Below are positions 6,849-13,644 of a stretch of 15,250 bases of DNA, one piece after another. A model generated the notes under the pieces. The model was not told where the DNA came from and did not search any database. It saw nothing but the letters and a program-made list of their open reading frames with translations. Source of the DNA: an uncultured Traorella sp. (GTDB lineage: Bacteria > Bacillota_I > Bacilli_A > Erysipelotrichales > Erysipelotrichaceae); assembly GCA_945919165.1 (NCBI GenBank), contig CAMEIZ010000022.1, forward strand, positions 1 through 15,250, read 5' to 3'. Numbering within the stretch: position 1 is the stretch's first letter; each line of letters opens with the position of its first letter. The position numbers and the translations under genes were made by a program.

Positions 6849-8340
6849 GGACTCTGCGGTCAAGAGCATTTGAATAGTCTCTTGCTCCTTTACCGAAAAC
6901 GCTGACATTATTTAAAGACTGTTTATGAGCATCCAATTTAGCCAGTTCACTCTTCTTCACCAAATAACCGGTAACACGCACAACATCATTGCTGGCCAGA
7001 TAACCGGAATAATAACGCATACCCTGAGCTAAAGCTCCTTTGATAATATCCACAAGTGCCATTGGTGTTTTCAGCCATGTTTCTTCATACTTAAAGATAT
7101 CTCCAATACCCGTTGGGAAATATTTATGGAATAGTGTTGAATGAGCAATCTGCTTTGCCATTTCTGGTTCACAGCCAACTGGAATACGACATCCCGGAGA
7201 GTTTTCTCTTCCATCACTGTCTAATCCTACCTGAGCATGTAAACGATAGCGATTGTTGGTTGATTCACAATATTTGGCTTCTTTGCTATTAACAAAGTCT
7301 TCAATTGTCTGGATAATCTTAACACCTAATTCATCGGCTTCCTTATTGTTTCCAAAACCTTTCTTTGGATCCTGAATGCCTAATAAATGGTTACAGCATT
7401 CAGCTAAACCAACCAGACCAAACATACCCGTGAAATTTTCCTGTTTCAAGAATCCTTCAGTCACTAAGAAATTAGATTTAAAGAAAGAACTCTTTTCAAC
7501 AATGAAACAGATACGATCATTCATGAGATTCCACATAAGATCACAATAATATGGCAAGGTCTTATTTAAAAACTCATCGATACTGTTAGCTTTTGTTGAC
7601 ATTTCATATAAGCGAAGACGCTGCAGTGTATATCCCCCGCCAGCGATACGCAAACCATTGTAACAGCTGGCAATCGCATAATCTTCCTGCCATTCACTTA
7701 CAAACATGCGATGATTTGCGAAAGACGGTTTTGCTGTCTTCATCATACATACAGCACAAAGCTGTGCAAATTCATCACTGGTTAATTCAGGATCATATTT
7801 TAATGTTAAATTTGGAATAGCCAGCTGCATTTCTTCAGTTAACTCCAGAATCAAGCGACCTGTTTTTGTATCTTTTGGTCCAATATCGGCATGAACAAAT
7901 GAATCTGTCAATGTACGGTCAATGTTCAACAAGAACAATCGAAGACACTTCTTCGCTTCCACAAGATCCATTTTTTCCACAAAAGGCTCAAGCAACGTAT
8001 CCAAATTGCCCAAATACACTGGAAAAGATGTAATTGATGGCACATGGCGATACATAATTAATAAGTTATTGCAGGCTTCCCAAAGATCCTTTGGTGGCTC
8101 AAGTTCCAAAAACTTACTTCCTTTTTCCATAAATAACTGATAATCAGGAATGATATAACGTGGTCGATATGGTAAATTTCCTTCACCCATATCACAGATG
8201 ACTCCATCTTTTTTTGCCTGGATTACTTCATCAGACAGCTGAATTGTATGATCTAAATTTTCTGCCACTTTGGCTAATGCTAAAAGTTGCTGATGATAAG
8301 TTAACGTCTCATCTTGTACGATTTTTAATACTTCTTCCAT
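6829..8340 (-). CDS. yjjI: YjjI-family glycyl-radical enzyme, substrate unknown
   Basis: Cytoplasmic, oxygen-sensitive radical enzyme of the pyruvate formate-lyase superfamily, in the short YjjI branch whose reaction is not known to me. The protein has 503 residues, near the family size and much shorter than PFL (about 760). The C-terminal glycyl loop is VVRVTGYL with radical Gly458. The most likely catalytic thiyl Cys is C226 in ASCYNGLRIAGGGYTL. A glutamate that assists the reaction in many relatives is not obvious next to this Cys. Other landmarks are PYRPRYIIPDY (57-67), MFGLVGLAECCNHLLG (306-321) and SPGCRIPVGCEPEMA (381-395). The ATG follows a strong GGAGGTG (8346-8352). Its own activase lies directly downstream. 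No shell protein, dehydrogenase or transporter adjoins it to hint at a substrate. Confidence 0.93.
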   Translation of the reverse strand: MEEVLKIVQDETLTYHQQLLALAKVAENLDHTIQLSDEVIQAKKDGVICDMGEGNLPYRPRYIIPDYQLFMEKGSKFLELEPPKDLWEACNNLLIMYRHVPSITSFPVYLGNLDTLLEPFVEKMDLVEAKKCLRLFLLNIDRTLTDSFVHADIGPKDTKTGRLILELTEEMQLAIPNLTLKYDPELTSDEFAQLCAVCMMKTAKPSFANHRMFVSEWQEDYAIASCYNGLRIAGGGYTLQRLRLYEMSTKANSIDEFLNKTLPYYCDLMWNLMNDRICFIVEKSSFFKSNFLVTEGFLKQENFTGMFGLVGLAECCNHLLGIQDPKKGFGNNKEADELGVKIIQTIEDFVNSKEAKYCESTNNRYRLHAQVGLDSDGRENSPGCRIPVGCEPEMAKQIAHSTLFHKYFPTGIGDIFKYEETWLKTPMALVDIIKGALAQGMRYYSGYLASNDVVRVTGYLVKKSELAKLDAHKQSLNNVSVFGKGARDYSNALDRRVHESTCQ

Positions 8341-8358
8341 AAAGACACCTCCGAAAAT

Positions 8359-8387
8359 AGTATAAACGATTTACATAAAAATTTCCA
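8359..8387 (-). promoter_or_regulatory. Candidate promoter of yjjI-yjjW
   Basis: Minus-strand TGGAAA (8382-8387), 17-base spacer, TATACT (8359-8364), with the start predicted about 12 bases before the ribosome site. The -35 matches 4 of 6. I saw no clear Rex or FNR box, although an anaerobic control site would be expected. Confidence 0.5.
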
Positions 8388-8492
8388 TTCTAATAATCCA
8401 CATTCATAATCAAATTTCAGCAAATATTAAGATTTCTTTTTTAAATATTATTCTGTATGAAAGCTTGAAATTCAGTTTAAAGAATTTATATG

Positions 8493-8537
8493 ACAAAACG
8501 CGGATCAAAGGTGATTCCTTTGCTAACCGCGTTTTGT
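8493..8537. terminator. Large two-part hairpin, probable terminator of the lost surface-protein gene
   Basis: Outer arms ACAAAACGCGG (8493-8503) and CCGCGTTTTGT (8527-8537) pair over 11 bp. Inner arms CAAAGG (8506-8511) and CCTTTG (8517-8522) pair over 6 bp around a 5-base loop, with a small internal loop between. T-rich arm ends follow on both strands (TTTTGT), but no long U-run. It lies about 50 bases after the remnant's stop on the minus strand. Confidence 0.6.
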
Positions 8538-8586
8538 GTTCAATCAATTGCAGTAATAATGAATGAAATCATTCATCATTATCACA

Positions 8587-8856
8587 TTATCTAAAAGATT
8601 CTTTTTTATTAACAAGCAACACGATTCCTCCGAATAACAGCATTACCCAATAGTATAGAATATGTGTCGTATCAGAAGTATTAGGAGAATCTTCATTTGG
8701 TTTATCTATTGTTGATCCATTATTATTGACATCTTTCTTTACGATAGTATAAGTAGAAAAATGATCTGTTTCAAATGTAACTTTATTATCTTCTACATTA
8801 CTTTCAATCAGTGCTGCATTTCTATTATCATCAACATAATAAACTTCATCTTCATA
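8587..8856 (-). pseudogene. C-terminal remnant of an LPXTG-like wall-anchored surface protein
   Basis: This 89-residue open stretch has no start codon or ribosome site of its own, and an in-frame TAA (8857-8859) interrupts it upstream. It contains DNKVTFETDHFSTYTIVKKD, a segment often found just before the wall anchor of Firmicute surface proteins. A low-complexity Asn/Ser/Pro linker follows, then SPNTSD in the place of LPXTG. After that come a hydrophobic helix (ILYYWVMLLFGGIVLLV) and the charged tail NKKESFR, a complete sorting-signal layout. Beyond the stop the same frame continues with DNIKIYEKKLIEKR up to about 8900, so the remnant may be slightly longer with a nonsense change. Nothing of the main ectodomain remains; the ABC operon begins right after. 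The original role (adhesin or enzyme) cannot be told. Confidence 0.7.
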
Positions 8857-8904
8857 TTATCTCTTTTCAATCAGCTTTTTTTCATATATCTTTATATTAT
8901 CGAA

Positions 8905-8932
8905 ACGCCAGATCAAATAGATGATTTGGCGT
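8905..8932. terminator. Hairpin downstream of the ABC exporter operon
   Basis: ACGCCAGATCA (8905-8915) pairs with TGATTTGGCGT (8922-8932), 11 bp with one G-T pair and a 6-base loop. It lies seven bases after the stop of the second exporter gene. The U-run is short on the minus strand (TTT) and better on the plus strand (ATATTTTT), so it may be a modest or two-way terminator. Confidence 0.6.
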
Positions 8933-8938
8933 ATATTT

Positions 8939-10801
8939 TTATGATAATTCACTTACTCCCATACATAATTCAAAGTATTTACCCTTTTGTGCAAGCAGTT
9001 CTTCATGACTTCCTCTTTCAATGATTTCACCATGTTCAAGCACAAGTATCGCATCTGAATTTCGTACTGTAGACAAACGATGTGCAATCACAAAAACAGT
9101 TCGTCCATGCATCAGCTTATCCATACCATCCTGAATCAGTTTTTCAGTACGCGTATCAATAGATGAGGTTGCTTCATCCAAAATCAATACCGGTGGATTG
9201 GCAATAGCAGCTCGGGCAATCGCTAAAAGCTGACGCTGTCCTTGCGATAGATTGGCGCCATCACCACGGATCACGGTATCATAGCCCTCTGGCAAGTGTT
9301 CAATAAAACCGTGTGCATTGGCTAGTTTGGCAGCTTCAATTACTTCTTCATCACTGGCATTTAGGTTACCATAACGGATATTTTCTCTTACAGTTGTAGT
9401 AAACAGATGTGTATCCTGAAGTACCATCGCTAATGATCTTCTCAGATCTTCTTTTCGAATCAATCTGATATCGATACCATCATAAGTAATCATTCCTTCA
9501 TTAACATCATAGAAGCGATTAATCAGATTGGTAATGGTTGTTTTCCCTGCTCCTGTTGAACCGACAAAGGCAATTTTCTGACCAGGCTTCGCAAACAGAT
9601 TGATATGTTTTAGCACTGTATGATTCTTTTCATACCCGAAAACAACATCGTGAAAACGCACGTCCCCTTTTAATTCAACCAGTTCATAGCGATCTCCATG
9701 CGGATGTTTCCAGGCCCAAAGATGGGTGACTTCTTCGCACTCAACAAGTTTTCCATTTTCTTTTTTTACATTGACAAGAGTTACTTTTCCATTGTTTACT
9801 TCCTCTTTTTCATCAATCAAGGCAAAAACTCTTTCTGCTCCGGCTAATGCCTGAAGAATGGAATTGAACTGCTGTGATAAATTAGTCAAAGGATGTGAAA
9901 AGCTTCTTGTATACTGTAAAAAGGCTGCCAGTGATCCTATATCCAGCATATGATTGATAACCTGAACTGCACCCATTGCAGCAATAATAGCATACGTGAT
10001 ATAGGATAAATTTCCCATAATTGGCATAATGATAGAGGCATATGTATTTGCATCAATTGCCGCATCTTTTAACTCGTTATTGATTTTGTCAAATTCTTCC
10101 ATTGTTTTATTTTCATAATTGAAAACTTTCACAACTTTAACTCCTTCAAACATTTCTTCAACATAGCCATTTACTTTACCAATTGCTTTTTGTTGTTTTT
10201 TAAAAAAGCTGCTTGAAAGACTTCCAAATTTCTTAATAATTAAAATCATCAGAACAGCCATGATTAAAATAAACATGGTTAGAAATGGTGAAATCATCAG
10301 CATCATGATAAATGTTCCGCCAACGCTCACTACACTGCTTATGATTGCTGTAAATCCTTCGCTCATAGCTTCACGAATTGTATCAATATCATTTGTATAG
10401 CAGGACATGATATCACCATGAGCATGTGTATCATAATATTGAATTGGCAGATCCTGCATTTTATTGAATAGGTCTTCTCTCATTCGATTTAAGGCTTCAT
10501 TGGAAAGTTTCATCATGATATATTTATATGCATATCCACAAAGAATTCCAGTTATATAGATGCAAGCTAATTGAAATAATATTAAAATCAAACCCGTATA
10601 AACACGATTTTCTTTTGCGACACCAATCATAGGTGAAATATAGTCATTAATGATTGGTTTCAAAAAATAGTTTCCCAAAATCTGTGCACCGCTATTCATC
10701 AATACCAGAAAAATAACAAGAACAAAAAGAAATTTTTTCTCTGCCAGATATGATAGAACTCTTAAAAATGTTTTTGTTGGATGATTCGGTTTTCGGCTCA
10801 T
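8939..10801 (-). CDS. ABC exporter half-transporter, catalytic partner (BmrD/YheH-like)
   Basis: Membrane export subunit with a fused TMD-NBD (620 residues). It should pair with the upstream half to pump out a drug, lipid or peptide. The transmembrane domain spans about residues 20-325 with six helices. The ATPase has Walker A GSTGAGKT (414-421), Q-loop Gln462, signature LSQGQ (518-522), Walker B VLILDE (538-543) with catalytic Glu543, and switch His574. All catalytic residues are intact; the signature LSQGQ departs from LSGGQ. The linker at 332-385 carries an unusual insert including HLWAWKHPHGD (360-370) not present in the partner. Its ATG shares four bases (ATGA) with the stop of the upstream gene, so the two are co-translated. 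The substrate is not predictable. Confidence 0.92.
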   Translation of the reverse strand: MSRKPNHPTKTFLRVLSYLAEKKFLFVLVIFLVLMNSGAQILGNYFLKPIINDYISPMIGVAKENRVYTGLILILFQLACIYITGILCGYAYKYIMMKLSNEALNRMREDLFNKMQDLPIQYYDTHAHGDIMSCYTNDIDTIREAMSEGFTAIISSVVSVGGTFIMMLMISPFLTMFILIMAVLMILIIKKFGSLSSSFFKKQQKAIGKVNGYVEEMFEGVKVVKVFNYENKTMEEFDKINNELKDAAIDANTYASIIMPIMGNLSYITYAIIAAMGAVQVINHMLDIGSLAAFLQYTRSFSHPLTNLSQQFNSILQALAGAERVFALIDEKEEVNNGKVTLVNVKKENGKLVECEEVTHLWAWKHPHGDRYELVELKGDVRFHDVVFGYEKNHTVLKHINLFAKPGQKIAFVGSTGAGKTTITNLINRFYDVNEGMITYDGIDIRLIRKEDLRRSLAMVLQDTHLFTTTVRENIRYGNLNASDEEVIEAAKLANAHGFIEHLPEGYDTVIRGDGANLSQGQRQLLAIARAAIANPPVLILDEATSSIDTRTEKLIQDGMDKLMHGRTVFVIAHRLSTVRNSDAILVLEHGEIIERGSHEELLAQKGKYFELCMGVSELS

Positions 10802-12531
10802 TCACTCACCACCCCTTTCATCTGAGACTCATAGACTTCCTGATAAATGGCATTTCTTAAGAGTAATTCTTCATGAGTTCCAATATCCTGAATATGTCCA
10901 TCTTCAAATACAAGAATTCTGTCAGCATCTTGGATTGAAGAAATTCTCTGGGCAATGATTAAGGTCGTCATATCTTTTAATTTTTCTTTCAGCTCTTTTC
11001 GAATAGATGCATCGGTTGCTGTATCAACAGCACTTGTTGAATCATCTAATATCAATATTTTCGGGTTTTTCAACAGAGCTCTGGCAATACAGAGTCGCTG
11101 CTTCTGTCCTCCTGATACATTTGTTCCACCCTGTTCAATATATGTTTGGTAACCCTCTGGAAAGGACATAATGAAATCATGAGCATTGCTGACTTTACAG
11201 GCATTGATACATTCTTGTTCTGTTGCGTGTAAATTTCCCCATCTTAAATTCTCTAAAATAGTACCGCTAAAGAGTACATTTTTCTGAAGTACCATACTGA
11301 CACTGTCACGCAGAGTTTCAATTTTTATATCTTTGACATTTCTTCCGTCTACCAGAACACTGCCTTCAGTTGCATCATATAAACGTGGAATAAGCTGAAC
11401 AAAAGTTGATTTACTCGAACCGGTTCCACCGATGATTCCAATTGTTTCACCTGCTTCTATTTTCACATTGATATTTTCTAATACCTTTGATGTCCCGTTT
11501 TTCTTATATGAAAAGCTCACATTTTTGAATTCTATGTTGCCTTTTTTAATGGGTTGAGAACTGCTATTTTCATGATCTGTAATGTCTATTTCTTCATTCA
11601 AGACTTCCACAATTCTTTCAACGGATGCACTTGATATCAAAACATTAACAAATATCATACTCAACATCATTAAGCTCATTAAAATCTGTGTCACATATGT
11701 AATAAAACTCATTAATTCACCGGTTAGCATTTTTTCATCCATGACTAATCCACCGCCAAACCAGAGAATTAGAATAATACACAGATAAGTTGAAAACTGC
11801 ATGATAGGCATGTTCAGAATAATTACTTTTTCTGCTTTGATGCTGGCTTTCATGAGTTCATCATTGCTGGTTTTAAACTTTATTTTTTCATAAGCTGAAC
11901 GAACAAAAGCCTTTACTACACGTATTCCGATTAAGTTTTCCTGTACGCTGGCATTCAAACCATCATATTTTTTCAGCATTTTTTCAAACAGAGGAAATGA
12001 AAGCCGAATAATGGCATACAGTGCAATACCGATAATCGGTACTGTAATTAAGAAAATCATCACCAATTCGGAATTGATTCTTGCGGCAATGCATATTGAA
12101 GTCACCAGCATAATCGGACTTCTTACCGCTGTTTTAGTCAGCATTAAAAACATTCTCATTACGTTGTTGACATCTGTAGTAGCACGTGTGACTAAAGATG
12201 GAATAGAATATTTATCAATATTTGAGAATGAAAAGGTTTGAATTTTATCAAACAAAGCTTTTCTTAATTGACTTCCAAAGCCTATTCCAGCAATAGCGCT
12301 TAATCTTGATGCTGCAGCTCCACATGCCAATGAGCATAGTGACATAACAAGCATCAGTCCGCCAATTTTCAGCACATAATTCAAATCTTGATTGACAACT
12401 CCGACATCTACGATTTTTGCCATCATAAATGGCACTAAAATTTCCAGAATTCCCTCAAGAGCAATGGCCAGAGTACAAAGCAACACATATTTCCCATATC
12501 CTTTTAAATAAGGTTTTAGTGTTTTAATCAT
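10798..12531 (-). CDS. ABC exporter half-transporter, degenerate partner (BmrC/YheI-like)
   Basis: 577-residue fused TMD-NBD export subunit. Membrane helices occupy about residues 14-305. ATPase motifs: Walker A GGTGSSKS (368-375, with Ser for the usual Gly before Lys), Q-loop Gln416, signature VSGGQ (472-476) and Walker B ILILDD, where Asp497 replaces the catalytic Glu. Gln528 in IIAQRIS replaces the switch His. Known heterodimeric exporters such as TM287/288 and BmrCD also have one ATP site that has lost catalysis, so this is expected for the class and not a defect. The start is the ATG at 12529-12531, preceded by AAAGGAG at seven bases, within the last codons of marR. An ATG at 12556-12558 (nine residues longer) has no such site. 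Overlap with marR is 8 bases. Confidence 0.92.
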   Translation of the reverse strand: MIKTLKPYLKGYGKYVLLCTLAIALEGILEILVPFMMAKIVDVGVVNQDLNYVLKIGGLMLVMSLCSLACGAAASRLSAIAGIGFGSQLRKALFDKIQTFSFSNIDKYSIPSLVTRATTDVNNVMRMFLMLTKTAVRSPIMLVTSICIAARINSELVMIFLITVPIIGIALYAIIRLSFPLFEKMLKKYDGLNASVQENLIGIRVVKAFVRSAYEKIKFKTSNDELMKASIKAEKVIILNMPIMQFSTYLCIILILWFGGGLVMDEKMLTGELMSFITYVTQILMSLMMLSMIFVNVLISSASVERIVEVLNEEIDITDHENSSSQPIKKGNIEFKNVSFSYKKNGTSKVLENINVKIEAGETIGIIGGTGSSKSTFVQLIPRLYDATEGSVLVDGRNVKDIKIETLRDSVSMVLQKNVLFSGTILENLRWGNLHATEQECINACKVSNAHDFIMSFPEGYQTYIEQGGTNVSGGQKQRLCIARALLKNPKILILDDSTSAVDTATDASIRKELKEKLKDMTTLIIAQRISSIQDADRILVFEDGHIQDIGTHEELLLRNAIYQEVYESQMKGVVSE

Positions 12532-12958
12532 GCACGTTCTCCTTTTTAATGGAATCATTTAATTTCGCAATCAATAAAACTAGTGTTTCTTTTTCTTCAG
12601 CATTTAATACCTCAAACACTCTTTCGTCTAATTCATCAAATTTTTTTCGACATGCCTGTGTTTTTAAATTACCTGCTGGTGTAATTGAAATTAAGGTATT
12701 CCGCTGATCTTTTTCATCTATTTTTTTGCTGAGATAGCCCTTTTTCACTAATCTTTTTATACTTGTGGCTATGCTGGGAGCTGTTACCCCTAACATTTGA
12801 ACTAGTTCTTTTTGAGTACAACAGCCTTTTTCTTTCACAGCTTCTAAAATAGGAAGCTGGCCATAGAATAAGCCTTCGCTTTCCATGATCTGTTGAATGC
12901 ATGATCGATGGATGCGATTGAATATATGCATAGAATGAATAATATCTCTTGGTTTCAT
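12524..12958 (-). CDS. MarR-family transcriptional regulator
   Basis: Small dimeric DNA-binding repressor, 144 residues, that probably senses a small molecule and controls the exporter operon it heads. The winged helix-turn-helix spans about 46-95: CCTQKELVQMLGVTAPSIAT contains helices 2 and 3, followed by SIKRLVKKGYLSKK. The wing DEKDQRNTLISITPAG has the Asp-x-Arg pair typical of MarR proteins. Terminal helices form the dimer interface. The ATG at 12956-12958 follows AAAGGAGA at a good spacing. The last codons contain the ribosome site and start of the first exporter gene, so the three genes form one transcription unit. Paired inverted repeats over its own predicted start site suggest autorepression. 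Confidence 0.92.
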   Translation of the reverse strand: MKPRDIIHSMHIFNRIHRSCIQQIMESEGLFYGQLPILEAVKEKGCCTQKELVQMLGVTAPSIATSIKRLVKKGYLSKKIDEKDQRNTLISITPAGNLKTQACRKKFDELDERVFEVLNAEEKETLVLLIAKLNDSIKKENVHD

Positions 12959-12980
12959 AAGTTCTCCTTTCTTTTTTTAT

Positions 12981-13007
12981 TTAATCGATTAATATTTAAT
13001 CGGCTAA
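12981..13007. promoter_or_regulatory. Probable MarR operator, two tandem inverted repeats
   Basis: TTAATCGATTAA (12981-12992) is a perfect 12-bp palindrome. A second copy at 12996-13007, TTAATCGGCTAA, matches it at 10 of 12 positions, with a centre-to-centre distance of 15 bases. Both lie just downstream of the marR -10 and cover the predicted start near 13004, where a bound repressor would block transcription. Confidence 0.65.
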
Positions 13008-13010
13008 TTA

Positions 13011-13039
13011 ATAATAACGCTGTTCTTGTTAATTGTCAA
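13011..13039 (-). promoter_or_regulatory. Sigma-A promoter of the marR-ABC exporter operon
   Basis: Minus-strand TTGACA (13034-13039), exact 17-base spacer, TATTAT (13011-13016). Near-consensus, which fits a gene set held off by a repressor. It is divergent from the pyrR promoter. Confidence 0.83.
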
Positions 13040-13071
13040 TGATACATTGAAAATGATTTTTTCAAAAAATA

Positions 13072-13100
13072 TTAAAAAAAAAGGATAGATGAAGTATAAT
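13072..13100 (+). promoter_or_regulatory. Candidate promoter of pyrR
   Basis: TTAAAA (13072-13077), 17-base spacer, perfect TATAAT (13095-13100). The predicted start near 13107 leaves about 15 bases including AAAGGAG (13110-13116), with no room for a PyrR-type attenuator. Confidence 0.6.
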
Positions 13101-13122
13101 AAAGATAACAAAGGAGTTTTTT

Positions 13123-13644
13123 ATGGAACAGAAGATTATACTTGACAGCGAAGCGATGAGACGTTCTTTAACGCGTATGTCTCATGAAATTATTGAACAC
13201 AATAAAGGCGTTGACAACCTTGTTTTAGTCGGGATTAAAACAAGAGGTGAATTTTTGGCGAACCGCCTTGCCGGTTTTATTGAAAAAGTGGAAGGAAAAA
13301 AAGTAGAAACCTATTCTTTGGATATTAAAGCATGGCGCGATGACAACAGTGAGAAACACCCAATTCCTGATATCAGTTTCTCAGTTCATAACAAAAAAGT
13401 TGTTCTGGTTGATGATGTTTTGTTTAAGGGGCGAACAGTTCGTGCTGCTTTAGAAGGAATTGGTCAATTTGGCAGAGCAAAGGAAATCCAACTGGCTGTT
13501 TTGGTTGACAGAGGACATCGTGAGCTGCCTATTCGTGCTGATTATGTCGGCAAAAATATTCCAAGTTCTCAAGATGAGAATATTAAAGTTCAAATGATTG
13601 AAATTGATCACGTTGATCAGGTAATTATTGAAAGGAGTTTGTAA
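13123..13644 (+). CDS. pyrR: PyrR, pyrimidine regulator / uracil phosphoribosyltransferase family
   Basis: In Bacillus this protein binds pyr mRNA in the presence of UMP to cause attenuation, and has uracil phosphoribosyltransferase activity. The 173 residues include LVLVGIKTRGEFLANRLA (33-50) and the PRPP motif VVLVDDVLFKGRTVRAAL (93-110). They also include LVDRGHRELPIRADYVGKNI (127-146), which is nearly diagnostic. Residues linked to RNA binding in B. subtilis (Thr18, His22, Arg141, Arg146, Lys152) correspond to T17, H21, R133, R138 and K144 here. Two oddities: Lys102 replaces the Thr of the usual F-T-G-R-T phosphate loop, and the 65-90 region is several residues shorter. No pyr biosynthesis gene or attenuator adjoins it, so it would act on a distant transcript. 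The ATG follows AAAGGAG. Confidence 0.92.
   Translation: MEQKIILDSEAMRRSLTRMSHEIIEHNKGVDNLVLVGIKTRGEFLANRLAGFIEKVEGKKVETYSLDIKAWRDDNSEKHPIPDISFSVHNKKVVLVDDVLFKGRTVRAALEGIGQFGRAKEIQLAVLVDRGHRELPIRADYVGKNIPSSQDENIKVQMIEIDHVDQVIIERSL

Noticed and set aside
8499..8531. tRNA-like fold near the bipartite hairpin
   Set aside because: Only nested stems, no D, anticodon and T arm set and no acceptor end.
8761..9024. Plus-strand hydrophobic 87-residue frame
   Set aside because: Antisense to the surface-protein remnant and the end of the exporter gene; no ribosome site, Ile/Phe-rich composition typical of AT-rich antisense.
13101..13122. PyrR attenuator before pyrR
   Set aside because: The predicted leader is about 15 bases; no terminator and antiterminator pair is present.
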